Assembly: GCA_029577135.1 (NCBI GenBank)
Contig: JARQPW010000004.1
Coordinates: 1-64,000, forward strand
From: Acidimicrobiales bacterium
Lineage (GTDB): Bacteria; Actinomycetota; Acidimicrobiia; Acidimicrobiales; MedAcidi-G1
Direction: 5' to 3'
Length of the DNA: 64,000 nucleotides
Made by a program: the position numbers and the translations under genes. Shown here piece by piece: positions 44,075 to 52,150 of this stretch; position 1 is the stretch's first letter, and every line of letters begins with the position of its first letter. The notes under the pieces are model-generated. The model ran no database searches, was not told the DNA's origin, and worked only from the letters and a program-made list of their open reading frames with translations.

Positions 44075-45022
44075 TCACAACTCCGGCCAGTGGCGCTTGT
44101 TGCGCCTGGCCCGGCGGTCGCGGTCGCCCAGCGCCCAGACGCGGCGCCAGGCGCCGATGTCGGGGCCGGTGAGGTCCGGCGACGTGCCGGCGTGTGCACG
44201 CACCCTGGCCTGCCACCAGTCGGAGGTGGCTTCGTCCGCCAACGCCGCGACCGCGGCCTCCAGGCGGGCGGCGAACGTCCGTGAGTTCTCGTCCTCGCCG
44301 GGCAGCAGCGGGTCGCCGAACGTGACCGTGGTGCGCGACGGCTGTGGCAGCTTCTTCCCCTTGCGCAGGATCCGTCCCGTGCCCTGTAGGTGAACCGGCA
44401 CGACCGGCACGTCGCACCGGATCGCCAGGTAGGCGGCGCCTCCCCGGAACGGCTGGCCCCACCCGTCGGGGCTGCGGCCCCCCTCGGGGAAGATCAGCAG
44501 GCTCCATCCGTCGCCGATGAGGTCCGTGGCGAGTGTCGCCGACTGGCGTCCGACCTTGGTGCGCTCGATCGGGATCGCGCCCATGGCGAGGGCGGCGATC
44601 GAGCCGCCGATCCGGGTGCGGAAGAAGTAGTCGGCTGCGGCCCCGACCACCAGCCGGTGTCGCCACGGTTCGGGCACCGTGGTGAGCATCAGCGGTGTGT
44701 CGACGTGGCTGTGGTGGTTGGCGGCGAAGATCACCGGGCCGTCGAGGCCGTCGAGGCCGTCGAGGCGGTCGAGGCGGTCGAGCCCCTTGACGGCCGGGGA
44801 GGCGACGACCGACATGACCGGTCGCATCACGCCCTCGACCAGCGCCAGGCGGGCCACCCGTGCCGGCTGCGAGCGGGCCCAGTCGGTTTCGAAGTCGGTC
44901 CCCGTGTGCCGCATGGGAGGTGGTGGCTCCACGCCGTTCGGCACCGGGGCGGCACGCAGCGGGAAGCCCAGTCGGGCCACCCGGGCCCTGGCCTTCGCCA
45001 CCTGCAGTCGGACGTGGTTCAC
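44075..45022 (-). CDS. PlsC-like 1-acylglycerol-3-phosphate acyltransferase
   Basis: A 315-residue glycerolipid acyltransferase. Catalytic motif I is NHHSHVDTP (HX4D), motif II/III includes LIFPEGGRS, then PVVPVHL. There is a 50-residue N-terminal extension. Ahead of motif I, LDRLDRLDGLDGLDG comes from five in-frame 9-bp repeats. It is the last gene of the minus-strand lipid run: the LarA-like gene is 28 nt upstream. It would acylate lysophosphatidate or an ether/alkyl analogue. Confidence 0.88.
   Translation of the reverse strand: MNHVRLQVAKARARVARLGFPLRAAPVPNGVEPPPPMRHTGTDFETDWARSQPARVARLALVEGVMRPVMSVVASPAVKGLDRLDRLDGLDGLDGPVIFAANHHSHVDTPLMLTTVPEPWRHRLVVGAAADYFFRTRIGGSIAALAMGAIPIERTKVGRQSATLATDLIGDGWSLLIFPEGGRSPDGWGQPFRGGAAYLAIRCDVPVVPVHLQGTGRILRKGKKLPQPSRTTVTFGDPLLPGEDENSRTFAARLEAAVAALADEATSDWWQARVRAHAGTSPDLTGPDIGAWRRVWALGDRDRRARRNKRHWPEL
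44741..44785 (-). repeat. Five tandem 9-bp repeats in the plsC-like gene
   Basis: GTCGAGGCC-type 9-mers occur five times, with the third base of the last codon varying (GTCGAGGCC twice, GTCGAGGCG twice, GTCGAGCCC once). They encode LDG/LDR steps just before the HX4D motif. As in the CobW-family gene, slippage would preserve the frame. Confidence 0.75.
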
Positions 45023-45050
45023 GCGCGCAGCACGTCCCGTACCGTCACCC

Positions 45051-46664
45051 TCACGTCACGTCCGCCATCAGGATCGGCGGGTTCTTGAGGTGGGTAATGG
45101 TCGGCTGTGGCCCGACGACGTCGGTCGCCATCTCGAGGGCATCCTGCAGGGTTGATGCCGGCTGGAACCCCATGCGCCGCACGGCTGCGGTGTCGCCGCC
45201 GACGACGATCACCCGCCCGAGGTGTTGCAGGGCGTGCGCCCCCCAGTACCACATGTAGAAGGGGTGGGCGCCGTGGTAGGCGTACGAGGTGCGGTACAGG
45301 TGGATGTACCACTCGTCCTCGGCGAACTGCTTCTCCCATTTCTTCTCGATCTCGGCCGGGTCGGTGGTGTCGGCCAGGACCTGTTCGAAGAAGTCGATGT
45401 AGCTGGGGTGGTGGACGGGGTGGAACTCCCACGGCGTCGGGTGCCCCATGATCAACACGCCGCCCTCCCGCACCAGCGGCTTCCCCCGGTACAGGTTGAA
45501 GAAGTAGCCCAGCCCCAGGCACATCACGAGGATCGGGTTCATGATCGAGTTGACGTTGTAGGGGCAGATGTAGGGGAGCCCCATGGTGAGCACATCGGTC
45601 TGTCCCTCGACGGGCACGAGCTGCTGCCGGTAGACGTTCGCCGTGGTCACCTCGTGGACGGCCTCGACCTCGCCGGCCTGCACGGAGGTGAGTTCGTAGG
45701 GCGCCAGCCACGACGAGAACGCCTTGCGCTTCGCCTTCGCCGGCATGAGCTTGAGGCCCTGTTGCATGGTGAGGAATCCCGCCCGGTCCTTCGGCGACCA
45801 TTCCCATTCGCGCTTCTGGAGCATCGACAGCGGGCCCTCGCGGCCAAACGTGTTGTTGTTGACCGTGGTCTCGATCTGGAAGATCTTGACGTCGGCGTCG
45901 CGCAGCACCTTGCCCATCCGCCAGTTGGAGGCGTGCAGCGCCGAGTTCTCCCGGTCCATGAAGGAGCGGGAGTTGAGCATGGTGTGGACGTTGTGGTGGT
46001 GGCGCAGGCCGGTGTAGCCGGACAGGCCGGTGGCGGTGCTCTTGTGGCCGCCGTCCATGGCCACGAGGTTGATGTTGACGTAGACGACGAGGTCGCTCTC
46101 GGCGGCCCGGCGGCTGAACTGCACGTCCTCGCCGTGCGGGGTCTGGCCGAGTACCACCATGCCGTCGGGGTCCTCGGCGTCGTGGTTGTAGAGGCGGCCG
46201 GATGGTGCGAAGGCGTCGTAGACGCGGTCGCCCACGGCATGGCGGAGCTCGTCCTCGGTCATCCGTCGGTGGATGGCGAGCGCAGCGATGAGGTGGACGT
46301 CGTCGACGCCGGCCTCGGCGGCCAGGTCGAGGACCGCCTCGATGACCCGTTGGCGGATGTCGGGTCGGCGCATCGGCGGCAGCGGGAGCGAGATGTCGTC
46401 GAAGGCGATGGTGAGCTTCATGCCCGGCCGGAGCAACGCCGGGAGGGGTTCGGAGTCGCCGAGCGGGTTGAGGAGTGCAGAGCGGATGGCACCGTCGGGG
46501 TCGGTGAGGCCCTCGAGCGGCTCGGCCGGGTAGATCACCCGGGTGCGGTCGGCCGGCAGCTTCTCCAGCCGGAAGCCCTCGCCGTGGTGGAACACGATCG
46601 GCGGACTGGTGCGGTCGACGTCGAGGACGAAGCCGGGTCGGGGGGCCAGATGGCCGTTGCTCAC
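45051..46664 (-). CDS. LarA-like (DUF2088) protein
   Basis: A 537-residue protein. The N-terminal part (residues 75-200) matches the LarA/DUF2088 nucleotide-like domain: TIAFDDISLPLPPMRRPDIR and VDDVHLIAALAIHRRMTEDEL, then NHDAEDPDGMVVLGQTPHGEDVQF. The loop near the pincer-cofactor lysine is GGHKSTATGLSGYTG; the Lys is retained. The C-terminal half lacks the canonical LarA look and holds WYWGAHALQHLGRVIVVGG. No larB, larC or larE is nearby, so nickel-pincer racemase activity is not assured. It may be a different redox or isomerase enzyme. GTG 46664 overlaps the stop of the dehydrogenase gene. Confidence 0.65.
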   Translation of the reverse strand: MSNGHLAPRPGFVLDVDRTSPPIVFHHGEGFRLEKLPADRTRVIYPAEPLEGLTDPDGAIRSALLNPLGDSEPLPALLRPGMKLTIAFDDISLPLPPMRRPDIRQRVIEAVLDLAAEAGVDDVHLIAALAIHRRMTEDELRHAVGDRVYDAFAPSGRLYNHDAEDPDGMVVLGQTPHGEDVQFSRRAAESDLVVYVNINLVAMDGGHKSTATGLSGYTGLRHHHNVHTMLNSRSFMDRENSALHASNWRMGKVLRDADVKIFQIETTVNNNTFGREGPLSMLQKREWEWSPKDRAGFLTMQQGLKLMPAKAKRKAFSSWLAPYELTSVQAGEVEAVHEVTTANVYRQQLVPVEGQTDVLTMGLPYICPYNVNSIMNPILVMCLGLGYFFNLYRGKPLVREGGVLIMGHPTPWEFHPVHHPSYIDFFEQVLADTTDPAEIEKKWEKQFAEDEWYIHLYRTSYAYHGAHPFYMWYWGAHALQHLGRVIVVGGDTAAVRRMGFQPASTLQDALEMATDVVGPQPTITHLKNPPILMADVT

Positions 46665-47887
46665 TTGCTCATCTCCATGAGGGCTTCTCGTTCCTTTTCG
46701 TCGCGCAGGTCGAAGGCGACCTTGACGGCGCCACGTCGGCCGGCGGCTGCGGCGTGCTCGAGTGCGTCGCGGTAGCGGTGCAGGGGATAGGTGGCCGACA
46801 CGAGGCGGCCGAGGTCGGCGGCCCGCACGAGTCCGGCGGCCAGGTCGAAGGTCCGGGCCGTGGAGCCGTCTGGCAGGGTCTCGGTGCCGTAGGTGTAGGC
46901 GCCGACCAGTTCGATCTCGCGGTGCCACAACGGGGTGAGTTCGAGGCTGACGGAGGCGGGCATGCCGACCAGCACGATGCGTCCCCGGGGGCGGGTGATG
47001 GCCAGGGCGTCGGTGAGGCTGGCCGAGGAGCCCACGCAGTCGACGACCACGTCGGTGCCTCCGCTGAGCCGGTCGACGGCGCCGTCGTCGACCGCGAGGC
47101 TGACGGCCCGGCTGCCGGTGGCCCGCCGTACCGCACGCCGGACGTCGTCGGGCTCCACCACCAGGTCGGCACCGAGCTCTGCGGCGAGCCGTCGTTGGCT
47201 CGGGTAGCGGGCGGTCGCCACGATCGTCCGGGGGTTGGCGAAGGTGCGGAGGGCGGCGATCGTGAGCAGGCCGAGGGTGCCGGCGCCCAGCACCGTGACG
47301 ACGGCGCCGTCGGGGACGCCGGCGAGGATGGCGGCGTGGACGGCGCAGGCCGTCGGCTCGACCATCACGGCCGACTCGTCGCTGAACGAGTCGTCGACGG
47401 GGTGGAGTTGGCTGGGGTGGGCCGAGAAGGCGGTCGCCCATCCACCGCCCGTGTCGTGGCAGGAACCGGTCTGGATGCCCGGCTCGAGGTCTCCGAACGT
47501 CGTGTGCTCGCAGTTGCCGAGGTGGCCGGCGGAGCACGGGTCGCAGGTGGGGGCGAGGTTGCGGCTGACACAGCCCAGGACCGGCTCGAGCACCATCCTG
47601 GTGCCGTCGTCGAGGTCGCCCACGACCTCGTGGCCCGGCACGAACGGGAACGAGACGAGCGGTTCGAAGTAGCGGGCCGACCTGCCGTCGATGGTGGCGA
47701 GGTCCGATCCGCAGATGCCCGACAGGCGGGGTCGGACCCGCACCCAGTCGGGGCCGGGGGCAGTCGGCGGCTCGAGGTCGGCGAGGCGCAGCGGCCCGAC
47801 GGAGGCGCCACGGCCCGGCGTGAGGCTGCCGGCCAGGCGCGCCGCGGCGAAGCGGGGAACGTTGCGGCGAAACTCCAGAGCCTTCAT
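46661..47887 (-). CDS. Zinc-dependent alcohol dehydrogenase (MDR family)
   Basis: A 408-residue medium-chain dehydrogenase. The catalytic zinc motif is SGICGSDLATIDG and GHEVVGDLDD; structural zinc cysteines are PTCDPCSAGHLGNC. The Rossmann loop is VLGAGTLGLLTIAAL. An alcohol/aldehyde step fits the neighbours, where a fatty acyl-CoA reductase makes an aldehyde or alcohol. GTG/ATGA overlaps couple it to the LarA-like gene; 10 nt separate it from the reductase-HAD gene. Confidence 0.9.
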   Translation of the reverse strand: MKALEFRRNVPRFAAARLAGSLTPGRGASVGPLRLADLEPPTAPGPDWVRVRPRLSGICGSDLATIDGRSARYFEPLVSFPFVPGHEVVGDLDDGTRMVLEPVLGCVSRNLAPTCDPCSAGHLGNCEHTTFGDLEPGIQTGSCHDTGGGWATAFSAHPSQLHPVDDSFSDESAVMVEPTACAVHAAILAGVPDGAVVTVLGAGTLGLLTIAALRTFANPRTIVATARYPSQRRLAAELGADLVVEPDDVRRAVRRATGSRAVSLAVDDGAVDRLSGGTDVVVDCVGSSASLTDALAITRPRGRIVLVGMPASVSLELTPLWHREIELVGAYTYGTETLPDGSTARTFDLAAGLVRAADLGRLVSATYPLHRYRDALEHAAAAGRRGAVKVAFDLRDEKEREALMEMSK

Positions 47888-47897
47888 CGTCGAGCCT

Positions 47898-50228
47898 TCA
47901 TCGGACGGCCGTCCGCGGGGGGGCGAGGGGCAGCAGGCGCCGGGTCATGCCGGGCGACTTACGGAAGTCCTCGACCAGCCAACCGCGCTTGCGGGCGATG
48001 GAGGCGAGGCGGGTCTCGGGGTTCACGGCGACGGGGAAGCCGACGGCCTCGAGCATCGGGAGGTCGCTGGCCGAGTCGGCGTAGGCGATCGACTCGCGAA
48101 GGTCGCAGTTGTGTTCTTCGGCTAGGTCCACGAGCGCCTGGTAGCGGGCCTCGCCGGTGGGGGGCACGGAGGTGAGCTGCCCGTCGTAGGTGCCGTCGTA
48201 GGTGCCGAGTCGGGCGCACACCACGTCGTCGAAGAGGGGGCGCAGCGGCTCGACCACGAAGTCGAGGGCGCCGGTGATGAGGACGGTGCGGTGTCCGAGT
48301 GCCCGGTGCTCGCGCACCCGTCGGATGGCAGCGGGAAACGACTTGGCGAGGAGCAGTTCGTTGACGTGCTCGAGGGCGTCCTCTGCGATCTGGTCGACCG
48401 GGGCGCCGTCGTAGCGCCGGTAGAAGTAGCGCAGGAAGTCGCTTCGGTCCCTGCGGTCGAGGGCCAGGAGGCGGGGGGCCTCGGCGATGGTCTTGAGCAC
48501 GAAGCGGGCCCGGTCGCGGGTGTCGAGGTGGCGACTCGCCAGCCACGAGTACGAGGCCACGACGTTCGAGGCGATGAGCGTGTTCTCGAGGTCGAAGGCG
48601 GCGAGGTGCCGGTCGGGGGAGAGGATCTGGGTGCGCAGCCGCTCGGACCGACTCTGACCGCCCCGGGTCGGTGGGCGCATCGGCGCACGGGCGGCCTTGA
48701 CCACCGACGGGAGGTGAACCTTGGGGACGTAGTAGTCCCAGTCGATGGTGCGGGGGTCGAAGCAGAACGCCGCCCGGTCGTCGTCGTCGAGTTCTTCCCA
48801 CAGGGTGATCAGCCGGTCCAGGCCGTAGACCGCCTCGCATTCCGCATAGGCGCCGTAGAGGTCGACGTAGCCCATAGCCCGGTCGACGAGCTCGCGCCTC
48901 TCCTCCAGCCGGGCGGAGGTCATGGCGTAGCGCCCCCGCACGGGGAGCACGTCGAGGGCCTTGTGCGCCCGGTCGAGCATGGAACCGGCCCGTTCGAGTT
49001 GCTGCTTGACGCGTCCCCGTCCGGGGAACGACCACTGGGGCACGGAGATGGGCTGGCCGTGTTCGTCGTAGATGGGGTGCTCGGTGAACCACTCCCGCAC
49101 CAGGTCTACGAGCTTTCCGTAGCGGAGGGGATTCTCCGCACCCGAGGCGACCTGGACGATGTCGCCACCCGGGGGTGCGTCGGGGTCGGGGCCGCGGGCG
49201 GCCACTGCACAGATGGCGGCGACGACGAAGTCGACCGGGATGACGTCGACGGTGCCCTCGGGGACTCCCGGGAACTCCCTGAGGAGGCCGCGGGCATACG
49301 AGACGATGACGGGCTCGGCCATGCGGAAGCCGCGGATCCAGCCAGGTGCTGGCTCGGCGAAGGCCGATTCGATGATCGAGGGGCGCACGATGCTGACCGG
49401 CACGTCGCCGGCCGACTCGGTCAGGGCGACCTCGCCGAGGGCCTTGGTATAGGCGTAGGCGTCGGGGAAGCCCAGCGAGGAGGCGCGGGAGCGGCCGGCC
49501 TCGGCCATGCGGTCCTCGACCCAGCGGGTGCGGAGCTGTTCGGTCTTGGCGGCCAGGACGGGGGTGCCGGCGGCGCCGAGTTCCTTGTGGGCGGCTTCCC
49601 GGAAGCCGGCCAGCTTCTCGGGAGTGCGGCTGGCGGTCTCGGTCTCGGATCGGATGCGTCGGGCGTTGTCGACCTCGGTGCGCCAGTCGACGTTGACGAA
49701 GAACGGGCTCTGGTCGACGGGCTCCTCGGGTGCGGCGCCCCGACGGCTGCCGGCCACATAGCAGGTCGAGACGGCGACCAGGTGGGGTGCGATGCCGAGG
49801 TCCTGGAGCGTCTCGACGATGCGCACGGAGCCCAGCAGGTTGATCTCGACGGCCTGGTCGAGTGGCGAGTCGAAGCTGACGATCGCCGCCGAATGGATGA
49901 AGAGGTCGCAGCCGGCGAGGGTGGCGCGGCCCTTGTCATCGAGGCCGAGGCCGTCGTCGGTGACGTCGCCGGCGAGCGCGGTGATGCGACGGGCGACCAT
50001 CTCCTCGAAGCCGTCCTTGCCGAGTTGCTCGCGGAGGCGGTCGAAGGCGTTGTTGTGGAGGATGTCGCGGTTGACCCGCCGCTCGGCGCCCCGGCGGCCG
50101 GGTCGGACGATGAGGACCAACTCGCAGTCGGGGGCGCTGCGAAGGAGTCGCTCGACGAGTGCGGTGCCGAGGAAGCCGGTGCTTCCGGTGATGGCGATCC
50201 GGCGACCAGCCAGCGACTCAGCGATCAT
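47898..50228 (-). CDS. Fatty acyl-CoA reductase (NAD_binding_4) fused to HAD-IB phosphatase
   Basis: A 776-residue two-domain protein. Residues 1-450 form a male-sterility/FAR-type SDR: ITGSTGFLGTALVERLL, AYAYTKALGE (YxxxK) and SIVRPSIIES. Residues 540-776 are a HAD-IB (SerB-like) domain: FDLENTLIASN as motif I, where the second Asp is Glu, TVLITGALDF as motif II, and AYADSASDLPMLE as motif IV. FAR enzymes reduce acyl-CoA to fatty alcohol or aldehyde; HAD-IB domains in actinobacteria are fused to PlsC for phosphatidate metabolism. Combining both in one chain next to a separate PlsC suggests a linked lipid pathway. Expressed from the operator region at 50239-50276. Confidence 0.85.
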   Translation of the reverse strand: MIAESLAGRRIAITGSTGFLGTALVERLLRSAPDCELVLIVRPGRRGAERRVNRDILHNNAFDRLREQLGKDGFEEMVARRITALAGDVTDDGLGLDDKGRATLAGCDLFIHSAAIVSFDSPLDQAVEINLLGSVRIVETLQDLGIAPHLVAVSTCYVAGSRRGAAPEEPVDQSPFFVNVDWRTEVDNARRIRSETETASRTPEKLAGFREAAHKELGAAGTPVLAAKTEQLRTRWVEDRMAEAGRSRASSLGFPDAYAYTKALGEVALTESAGDVPVSIVRPSIIESAFAEPAPGWIRGFRMAEPVIVSYARGLLREFPGVPEGTVDVIPVDFVVAAICAVAARGPDPDAPPGGDIVQVASGAENPLRYGKLVDLVREWFTEHPIYDEHGQPISVPQWSFPGRGRVKQQLERAGSMLDRAHKALDVLPVRGRYAMTSARLEERRELVDRAMGYVDLYGAYAECEAVYGLDRLITLWEELDDDDRAAFCFDPRTIDWDYYVPKVHLPSVVKAARAPMRPPTRGGQSRSERLRTQILSPDRHLAAFDLENTLIASNVVASYSWLASRHLDTRDRARFVLKTIAEAPRLLALDRRDRSDFLRYFYRRYDGAPVDQIAEDALEHVNELLLAKSFPAAIRRVREHRALGHRTVLITGALDFVVEPLRPLFDDVVCARLGTYDGTYDGQLTSVPPTGEARYQALVDLAEEHNCDLRESIAYADSASDLPMLEAVGFPVAVNPETRLASIARKRGWLVEDFRKSPGMTRRLLPLAPPRTAVR

Positions 50229-50238
50229 GGCCCTCTTT

Positions 50239-50276
50239 CTACCAGATGGTCAGGGGACTTACCAGATGGTCAGGAA
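50239..50276. promoter_or_regulatory. Paired palindromic operators in the divergent promoter
   Basis: ACCAGATGGTCAGG occurs twice, at 50241-50254 and 50261-50274, 20 bp apart (about two helical turns). The core ACCA-GA-TGGT is an inverted repeat, and the second copy extends to the palindrome CTTACCAGATGGTCAG. It sits between a TetR gene and the four-gene lipid run, 13 nt upstream of the run's first start and 20 nt before the TetR ATG, so the TetR product is the expected binder. Confidence 0.8.
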
Positions 50277-50294
50277 AAGGACTACGGTGCAGGC

Positions 50295-50957
50295 ATGGCC
50301 GAACCGACGACCCTCCGGGAGACGGTGCGTGACACGGTGCGCGGTGCCGGCCGGTCCTCGGGACGCGGCGCCGAGACCCGGGAGCGCATCCTCGACGCCG
50401 CCCTCGCGTCCTTCGGCACGATCGGCTACGACGGAACGTCGCTCGACGACCTGGCCGGCGGTCTCGGCATCCGCAAGCAGACGATCCTCTACCACTACGT
50501 CAGCAAGCGGGGCCTGCTCGGCGCAGTCGTGGACCGCAGCGCTGCCGACCTCAACGTCGCACTCCTCGAGGTGCTGGCGGGTGAGGCCACCGACTGGGAA
50601 CGGGTGGAGGCGCTGGTGCGCTCCGTGTTCCGGGTGGCGCTCGAGCAGCCGCTGCTCATGGGCCTGCTGCGCGAGGTGTCCCGACCGGGCTCGCCTGCGG
50701 CGCCCCGCCTCAAGGGCGCCATGGGGCCGCTCATGGACCGGGCGCAGGCCTGGATGGAGCGCGAGATGGACGCCGGCAGGATGCGCCGCACCGACGCCCA
50801 ACTGGTGCTGATCAGCGCCTACTCGACGGTGGTGGGCCTGGCGACCGAGATCGAGGTACTGCGCGCCGCCGGCCTCGAGCCGACGATGCGCACCGTGGCG
50901 ACCCGTCGCCGTGAACTCCTGCGGTTCCTACGCGCCTCCCTCGACCCCCTGCGCTGA
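50295..50957 (+). CDS. TetR-family transcriptional regulator
   Basis: A 220-residue regulator: N-terminal HTH with RERILDAALASFGTIGYDGTSLDDLAGGLGIRKQTILYHYVSKRGLLGAVV and an all-helical ligand domain (ALVRSVFRVALEQPLLMGLLREV). A basic 25-residue lead precedes the HTH. It is read opposite to the FAR-HAD gene over a 66-bp promoter with two identical palindromes, so it most likely represses itself and that run; the ligand is probably an acyl-CoA or lipid. Confidence 0.92.
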   Translation: MAEPTTLRETVRDTVRGAGRSSGRGAETRERILDAALASFGTIGYDGTSLDDLAGGLGIRKQTILYHYVSKRGLLGAVVDRSAADLNVALLEVLAGEATDWERVEALVRSVFRVALEQPLLMGLLREVSRPGSPAAPRLKGAMGPLMDRAQAWMEREMDAGRMRRTDAQLVLISAYSTVVGLATEIEVLRAAGLEPTMRTVATRRRELLRFLRASLDPLR

Positions 50958-50973
50958 GGCGGGGCGGGGTTCC

Positions 50974-52077
50974 TCAGCGGCGGGTGTTGCGGCGGCGGCG
51001 GGCGTGGCGTTCGACGGCGAGGTCGACCAGGCGGTCGACGAGGGCCGGGTAGGACAGGCCCGCCTTCTGCCAGAGCCGGGGGTACATCGAGATCGGCGTG
51101 AATCCCGGAATCGTGTTGACCTCGTTGAGCAGCGGGCCCCGGCCGTCGTCGGCGAGGAAGAAGTCGACCCTCGCCATGCCCGAGCAGCGCAGCGCCAGGA
51201 AGGCCCGTGCGGCGAGTTCCTGGAAGCGGACGGCGGTCTCGGCGTCGAGGTCCGGGTCGTCGATCAGTTCGGCGTCGTCGGTCTCGTACTTGTCGGCGTA
51301 GTCGTAGAACTCGGCACCGGGACGGATCTCGCCGGGTCCCGACACCTGCGGCACCCGGTCGCCCAGCACCGCCAGTTCGATCTCGCGGCCGGAGATGGCC
51401 TCTTCGACGATGATCCACTCGTCGTAGGCGGCTGCGGTCTTGAGGGCCACTTCGAGGGTTGCGGCGTCGGTGGCCTTCGACACCCCGATGGACGATCCCA
51501 GGTTGGCGGGCTTCACGAACACCGTCGGGCCCAGGTCGGTGAGCAGCGAGACGAGGAGGACGGCGAGGGTGTCGGTATCGGGAGCGCCGAGGTCGTCTGC
51601 GTGGAGCCCCCGGTAGCGGGCCAGGGGCAGGTCGTGCTGGGCCAATACCTCCTTGGCGGCCAACTTGTCCATCGCCAGCGACGAGCCCAGCACCCCCGCG
51701 CCCACATAGGGCACGTCGGCCACCTCGAGCAGGCCCTGGACGGTGCCGTCCTCTCCCAACGGGCCGTGCAGCAGCGGGAACACGATCACGGGTCCGGCGG
51801 CGGACAGTTCGGCGAGGCGGGGGAGCGGGTCCCAGGCGGGCCCGGTCGGGTCGAGCGCCTCGGGCAGTTCGCCGGCGGCGTGGGCGGCGGCAGCGGCCTC
51901 GGCCAGCGACCAGCGTCCGTCGAGGCTGATGCCCACCGGGACGATGTCGTAGCGGTCGGTGTCGACGGCGGCCAGCACGTGGCGGGCCGATACGCACGAG
52001 ACGTCGTGCTCGGCGCTGCGCCCCCCGAACAGGAGGACGAACGTGCGCCGGGGTGACTCAGGAGAGGCGCCGGGCAT
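50974..52077 (-). CDS. ddl: D-alanine--D-alanine ligase
   Basis: A 367-residue ATP-grasp ligase making D-Ala-D-Ala for peptidoglycan. FGGRSAEHDVSCVSARHVLAA opens it; FVKPANLGSSIGVSK is the ATP loop and LLNEVNTIPGFTPISMYP carries the metal-binding Glu-x-Asn. EEAISGREIELAVLG, and HGPLGEDGTVQG are family hallmarks. It diverges from murF with 73 nt between the starts. An Arg-rich 9-residue tail ends the protein. Confidence 0.96.
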   Translation of the reverse strand: MPGASPESPRRTFVLLFGGRSAEHDVSCVSARHVLAAVDTDRYDIVPVGISLDGRWSLAEAAAAAHAAGELPEALDPTGPAWDPLPRLAELSAAGPVIVFPLLHGPLGEDGTVQGLLEVADVPYVGAGVLGSSLAMDKLAAKEVLAQHDLPLARYRGLHADDLGAPDTDTLAVLLVSLLTDLGPTVFVKPANLGSSIGVSKATDAATLEVALKTAAAYDEWIIVEEAISGREIELAVLGDRVPQVSGPGEIRPGAEFYDYADKYETDDAELIDDPDLDAETAVRFQELAARAFLALRCSGMARVDFFLADDGRGPLLNEVNTIPGFTPISMYPRLWQKAGLSYPALVDRLVDLAVERHARRRRNTRR

Positions 52078-52150
52078 GGGCAGATGGTACGGCCGGGCCG
52101 GTCGGGCGAGGTGGCACCTTCGGCGGGTCCCGGGCTGAGAGACTCCCCCC

